Assembly: GCA_900554975.1 (NCBI GenBank)
Contig: USJI01000021.1
Location: 1 to 9,426 of the forward strand
Direction: 5' to 3'
Length of the DNA: 9,426 bases
From: an uncultured Ruminococcus sp.
Lineage (GTDB): Bacteria; Bacillota; Clostridia; Oscillospirales; Ruminococcaceae
The first letter of the stretch is position 1, and each line of letters begins with the position of its first letter. The translations under genes and the position numbers were made by a program. This document shows, piece after piece, positions 6,419-9,426 of this stretch. The notes beneath the pieces are model-generated. The model searched no databases. It was given only the letters and a program-made list of their open reading frames with translations, and had not been told where the DNA came from.

Positions 6419-6964
6419 ATGAAAATTTTAATAGTTGTTGATATGCAGAATGATTTTATAGACGGAGCACTTGGAAATGCCGAGACCCGCTGTGTTCTTG
6501 AACCGGTTTGCAAAAAAGTCAGTAACTTTCTTAAAAATACTGACGGTAAGATTATTTACACCATGGATACTCATCATGAAAATTATTCTGAAACACAGGA
6601 GGGAAAGAATCTTCCGGTCAAGCACTGCATTGAAAACACAGACGGCTGGAAACTTGCCGGTAAGCTTGATGAAATTTTATCCGGTGAGCCGGAGAGATGC
6701 ATACAGGTTCGCAAAGTGACTTTTGGAGCTGAAACACTTCCGGACGCTATAAAACAAATACAGCAAAATGATAATGATGTTGATGAAATTGAACTTTGCG
6801 GTGTCTGTACGGATATCTGTGTTATTTCAAATGCAATGCTCCTGAAAGCATTTTTTCCGGAAATTCCTGTTGCAGTTGACAGCAGTTGCTGTGCCGGAGT
6901 TACTCCGGATTCGCATAATAATGCACTGAATGCAATGAAAATGTGTCAGATAAAGGTAAGATAA
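6419..6964 (+). CDS. Isochorismatase-family cysteine hydrolase (nicotinamidase-like)
   Basis: A 181-residue cytosolic amidohydrolase of the isochorismatase/nicotinamidase superfamily. The catalytic triad is visible as Asp8 (VVDMQNDF), Lys99 (VRKVTFGA) and Cys134 (CGVCTDICV). Likely metal ligands are Asp50 and His52 (TMDTHHENY) and His69 (LPVKHC). The layout resembles PncA, which turns nicotinamide into nicotinate and ammonia for NAD salvage. However, the spacing after His52 differs, and the block DTHHENYSETQEGKNLP is typical of a large set of uncharacterised Firmicute hydrolases, so the substrate is not assigned. The start has AGGAGGT (6407-6413) five bases upstream. It is probably transcribed alone, with a promoter just after spoIVA and a terminator shared with aspS downstream. 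Nothing ties it to sporulation beyond position. Confidence 0.93.
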   Translation: MKILIVVDMQNDFIDGALGNAETRCVLEPVCKKVSNFLKNTDGKIIYTMDTHHENYSETQEGKNLPVKHCIENTDGWKLAGKLDEILSGEPERCIQVRKVTFGAETLPDAIKQIQQNDNDVDEIELCGVCTDICVISNAMLLKAFFPEIPVAVDSSCCAGVTPDSHNNALNAMKMCQIKVR

Positions 6965-6968
6965 AAAT

Positions 6969-6994
6969 AAGGCGTTCCGATAAGGGAACGCCTT
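6969..6994. terminator. Bidirectional terminator between convergent genes
   Basis: AAGGCGTTCC (6969-6978) pairs perfectly with 6985-6994 around a six-base loop. It lies between the hydrolase stop and the convergent aspS stop. On the minus strand it is followed by TTATTTTTAT, a reasonable tail for ending aspS transcription. On the plus strand the tail is a weaker TATATTATT. Confidence 0.85.
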
Positions 6995-6998
6995 TATA

Positions 6999-8780
6999 TT
7001 ATTCATCTTCTGTTTTTACAACGGAAATTCCGAGAACATCAAGGCTTTCAGCATCAACAGCTGAAGGGCATTCTGACATAAGTTCACTTGCATTCTGAAC
7101 CTTCGGGAATGCGGTTACATCTCTCAGGCTTTCAGCACCAAGCATTACCATTGCAAGTCTGTCCAGACCGATACCAAGACCGCCATGCGGAGGAGCACCA
7201 TATTTATATGCTTCAACGAGGAATCCGAATTTTGCTTCGATTTCTTCATCAGTCAGTCCGAGAGCCTGGAACATTTTCTGCTGAAGTTCATAATCCGTAA
7301 TACGAATTGAACCGGATGACAATTCTGTTCCGTTGAGAACAAGGTCAAAAGCTTTGGCAAAAACTTTTTCCGGAGCAGATTCAAGATACTGCAGGCATTC
7401 GTCTTTCGGCATTGTGAAAGGATGATGCATAGCAACATAAGTTCCGCTTTCTTCATCATATTCAAAGAACGGGAATTCTGTTATCCAGAGGAAGTTGAAT
7501 TTATTTTCAGGAATGATATCCAGTTTCTTTGCGATTTTAAGTCTTAAAGCACCGAGAACAGGGAGGGTAACCTTGTTTTTGTCAGCAATAATAAGAGCTG
7601 TATCGCCCTTTTCACAGCCGATTTTTTCCAGTATAGCATGAAGTTCTTCTTCGCTGAAAAACTTTGCAAATGAACATGAAGGTTTTTCATCAACCCATCT
7701 TACATAAGCAAGACCCTTTGCGCCGATACCTTTTACCATTTCTGTGAGCTTATCAATTTCTTTTCTTGTAAGAACCGATGAGGAATTTTTTGCAACGATT
7801 GCTCTTACGCTGCCACCATTTTTAACAGCATCAGCAAATACGCCAAATCCGCAGTCACGGACGAGTTCTGAAAAGTCCTGTATTTCCATTCCGAAACGTG
7901 TATCAGGCTTGTCCGAACCATAGCGTTCCATAGCTTCAGTATATGTCAGACGTGGCAGAGGTGTTGTAATGTCAAGATCGAGAACGCTCCTGAAAAGATA
8001 TTTTATAAATCCCTCTGTCATTGAAAGAATATCTTCAACATCAACAAATGACATTTCAAGGTCTATCTGTGTGAATTCAGGCTGTCTGTCAGCTCTGAGA
8101 TCTTCATCTCTGAAACATCTTGCAAGCTGGATATATCTGTCCATTCCTGCAACCATGAGCAGCTGCTTATAAATCTGCGGTGACTGAGGGAGAGCATAGA
8201 ACTTTCCGTTATGAACTCTTGAAGGAATAAGATAATCTCTGGCACCCTCAGGAGTTGACTTCATCATCATCGGTGTTTCGATTTCTGTGAAATCATTGGC
8301 ATAAAAATATTCTCTTGCAGCCTTTGCAATCTTATGACGCATGATAAGATTCTGCTGAAGCGGCTGTCTTCTGAGATCAAGATAACGGTATTTGAGTCTG
8401 AGTTCTTCATTTACTTTTGTATCATTTGTTATTTCAAAAGGTGGAGTCTGAGCCTTTGCAAGTATTCTCAGATCAGAAACAATTATTTCAACTTCTCCGG
8501 TTTTGATATCTTTATTTACACTTGCACGTCTGGCAGTAACACCTTTTGCCATAAGTACATATTCACTTCGGCATGATGATGCCTTTTCAAAAATTTCTCT
8601 GTCAGTTGTATCATTGAATGCGAGCTGAACAATACCGGTTTTGTCTCTTAAATCGATAAAAATAAGATTCCCGAGGTCACGGATTTTCTGAACAAATCCG
8701 CCGACAGTAACTTCAATTCCTTCCTGTGTTACTTCCCCGCAATAGTGGGTACGTTTTAAGCCATTCATATTATCAGCCAT
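6999..8780 (-). CDS. aspS: Aspartate--tRNA ligase
   Basis: This enzyme charges tRNA-Asp with aspartate in the cytoplasm. At 593 residues it is a full-length bacterial-type AspRS. Domains in order: an OB-fold anticodon-binding domain (about 8-110, with RDLGNLIFIDLRD), the class II catalytic core, a GAD insertion (about 310-420), then the rest of the core. Motif 2 is FRDEDLRADRQPEFTQID (223-240) and motif 3 is GLGIGLDRL (534-542, Arg541). Leu36 in RDLG corresponds to the position where tRNA-Asn-tolerating AspRS enzymes often carry His, so this looks discriminating; that is an inference from one residue. The start ATG has TGGAGA (8788-8793) seven bases upstream; a second in-frame ATG lies four codons in and is less well spaced. 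It lies downstream of hisS and a small membrane-protein gene. No obvious promoter of its own is seen, so partial read-through from hisS is likely. Confidence 0.98.
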   Translation of the reverse strand: MADNMNGLKRTHYCGEVTQEGIEVTVGGFVQKIRDLGNLIFIDLRDKTGIVQLAFNDTTDREIFEKASSCRSEYVLMAKGVTARRASVNKDIKTGEVEIIVSDLRILAKAQTPPFEITNDTKVNEELRLKYRYLDLRRQPLQQNLIMRHKIAKAAREYFYANDFTEIETPMMMKSTPEGARDYLIPSRVHNGKFYALPQSPQIYKQLLMVAGMDRYIQLARCFRDEDLRADRQPEFTQIDLEMSFVDVEDILSMTEGFIKYLFRSVLDLDITTPLPRLTYTEAMERYGSDKPDTRFGMEIQDFSELVRDCGFGVFADAVKNGGSVRAIVAKNSSSVLTRKEIDKLTEMVKGIGAKGLAYVRWVDEKPSCSFAKFFSEEELHAILEKIGCEKGDTALIIADKNKVTLPVLGALRLKIAKKLDIIPENKFNFLWITEFPFFEYDEESGTYVAMHHPFTMPKDECLQYLESAPEKVFAKAFDLVLNGTELSSGSIRITDYELQQKMFQALGLTDEEIEAKFGFLVEAYKYGAPPHGGLGIGLDRLAMVMLGAESLRDVTAFPKVQNASELMSECPSAVDAESLDVLGISVVKTEDE

Positions 8781-8830
8781 AATGTTTTCTCCATTCTGCT
8801 GCCTTAAACAGCAATTCCTTTTTTATAAAT

Positions 8831-8854
8831 TTTAGCGTGATTCCTCACGCTAAA
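8831..8854 (-). terminator. Terminator-like hairpin between the membrane-protein gene and aspS
   Basis: TTTAGCGTGA (8831-8840) pairs perfectly with TCACGCTAAA (8845-8854) around a four-base loop, beginning nine bases after the membrane-protein stop codon. On the minus strand the tail is ATTTATAAAAAAGG, poor in consecutive T, so it may be a weak terminator or an mRNA processing/stability element rather than a full stop. A smaller stem TGCTG/CAGCA (8797-8813) lies just upstream of the aspS ribosome binding site. Confidence 0.55.
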
Positions 8855-8862
8855 TAGTTGTC

Positions 8863-9099
8863 TTATTGATTTTTATCTGAATTTTTATTTTTATATTCCT
8901 TTACCAGAGTCACAATCCATTTTATCATCATATACAGAACCAGGATTATTGAAATCACAAGAGGAATTAAAAGCGGAATCAGATGCTTTAGCGGCGCAGC
9001 TTTACAGTTCAGTAAAAATACAATATACCCTGTTATTACAGCAATAATTAAAACTGCGATAATTACAGATGTAATTTTGGTTAAAAAATTACGGTCCAT
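8863..9099 (-). CDS. Small two-helix membrane protein of unknown function
   Basis: I do not recognise a family. The 78-residue product starts MDRNFLTK and has two strongly hydrophobic segments, about residues 9-31 and 38-64. They are joined by a short NCKAAPLKH loop and followed by a charged Lys/Asn/Asp-rich tail. By the positive-inside rule the Lys-rich C-terminus is probably cytoplasmic, as a hairpin topology. I chose the ATG at 9097-9099 because GGAAGA lies about eight bases upstream. That ATG is also one base after the hisS stop codon, suggesting translational coupling. An upstream ATG at 9133-9135 would add 12 residues overlapping hisS in another frame and lacks a better site. It sits between hisS and aspS, so it is presumably co-expressed with translation genes; no functional link is shown. 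Confidence 0.8.
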   Translation of the reverse strand: MDRNFLTKITSVIIAVLIIAVITGYIVFLLNCKAAPLKHLIPLLIPLVISIILVLYMMIKWIVTLVKEYKNKNSDKNQ

Positions 9100-9100
9100 A

Positions 9101-9426
9101 TCATATATCTTCCAGTGTGCCGTCAAACATTTCATTTATCGCCATGTTTGAAAAATTCTGAACGAATGAACCATCAAGTGCAATTTCAGTCTGTTCTCCG
9201 GTTTTCATATTTTTAAGTTTTGCCTTTTTGCTGTTTATTTCATTATCACCTAAAACCATAGTGAATATAGCGTTAAGTTTATCTGAATATTTCATCTGTG
9301 ATTTAAGACCACGTCCCACCACGTCGTATTCAACCCAGAATCCTTCATCTCTCAGAAGTTTTGCATATTTCATGGCATAAGGAACTGCATTATCGTCCAT
9401 AGGGGCAATATATAGGTTGCATCCCA
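9101..9426 (-). CDS. hisS: Histidine--tRNA ligase, C-terminal part (gene runs off the right edge)
   Basis: Only the last 108 or so residues are present; the frame is open to the window edge and the start lies outside. They form the HisRS anticodon-binding domain: GCNLYIAPM, then VVGRGLKSQMKYSDKL, MVLGDNEI and LKNMKTGEQTEIAL, all characteristic of the family's C-terminal alpha/beta domain that reads the His anticodon. The class II catalytic motifs are not in the window. The internal ATG at 9398-9400 is the Met of the IAPM motif, not the start. Downstream, a small membrane-protein gene begins one base after the TGA, and aspS follows; a hisS-aspS order is common in Firmicutes. Confidence 0.95.
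   Translation of the reverse strand, partial: GCNLYIAPMDDNAVPYAMKYAKLLRDEGFWVEYDVVGRGLKSQMKYSDKLNAIFTMVLGDNEINSKKAKLKNMKTGEQTEIALDGSFVQNFSNMAINEMFDGTLEDI

Noticed and set aside
6419..6964. Naming the hydrolase pncA
   Set aside because: The triad is present, but the metal-site spacing differs from characterised nicotinamidases and many family members have other or unknown substrates.
9100..9135. Earlier start for the small membrane protein
   Set aside because: It would overlap the hisS end by 35 bases and add a polar, Trp/His-containing stretch before the first helix. The later ATG has a better placed GGAAGA and sits one base after the hisS stop.
9398..9400. ATG as the start of a short separate gene at the right edge
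   Set aside because: The frame stays open to the window edge and the preceding codons read GCNLYIAP, the HisRS motif continuing into this Met, so it is internal to hisS.

Overview
The window looks like chromosomal DNA of an anaerobic, spore-forming Firmicute of the Ruminococcus/Oscillospiraceae type. The reasons are AT-rich DNA, strong AGGAGG-type ribosome binding sites, a T-box leader, the endospore proteins SpoIVA and SipL, and a cohesin-like domain of the kind found in cellulosome-forming ruminococci. The genus assignment is an inference. I see no phage, transposon, CRISPR or rRNA/tRNA gene.

Layout, left to right. Positions 1-191 hold a leftward promoter for a gene beyond the edge, and the terminator of the first gene. 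Positions 192-1061 (-) encode a lipoprotein with a Ser/Asn-rich linker and a cohesin-like domain whose two halves appear in swapped order; it has its own consensus promoter. Positions 1165-2829 (-) encode leuA (2-isopropylmalate synthase) behind a T-box leader of about 270 nt with a probable CUC (Leu) specifier. Around 3150-3300 is a divergent promoter region. Positions 3307-6330 (+) hold a two-gene sporulation operon, sipL then spoIVA, preceded by a sigma-E-like promoter. Positions 6419-6964 (+) encode an isochorismatase-family cysteine hydrolase. A hairpin shared between convergent genes follows. Positions 6999-9426 (-) hold an aminoacyl-tRNA synthetase cluster: the 3' end of hisS, a 78-residue two-helix membrane protein translationally close-coupled to it, a terminator-like hairpin, and aspS.

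How the genes relate. SipL and SpoIVA are known partners in the basal layer that anchors the spore coat and guides cortex formation, so their operon is a functional unit. leuA is a stand-alone leucine-biosynthesis gene, probably controlled by uncharged tRNA-Leu. hisS and aspS are translation genes. The lipoprotein is the least ordinary item: if the permuted cohesin folds, it could be a cell-surface receptor for dockerin-bearing proteins or a cohesin relative with another role.
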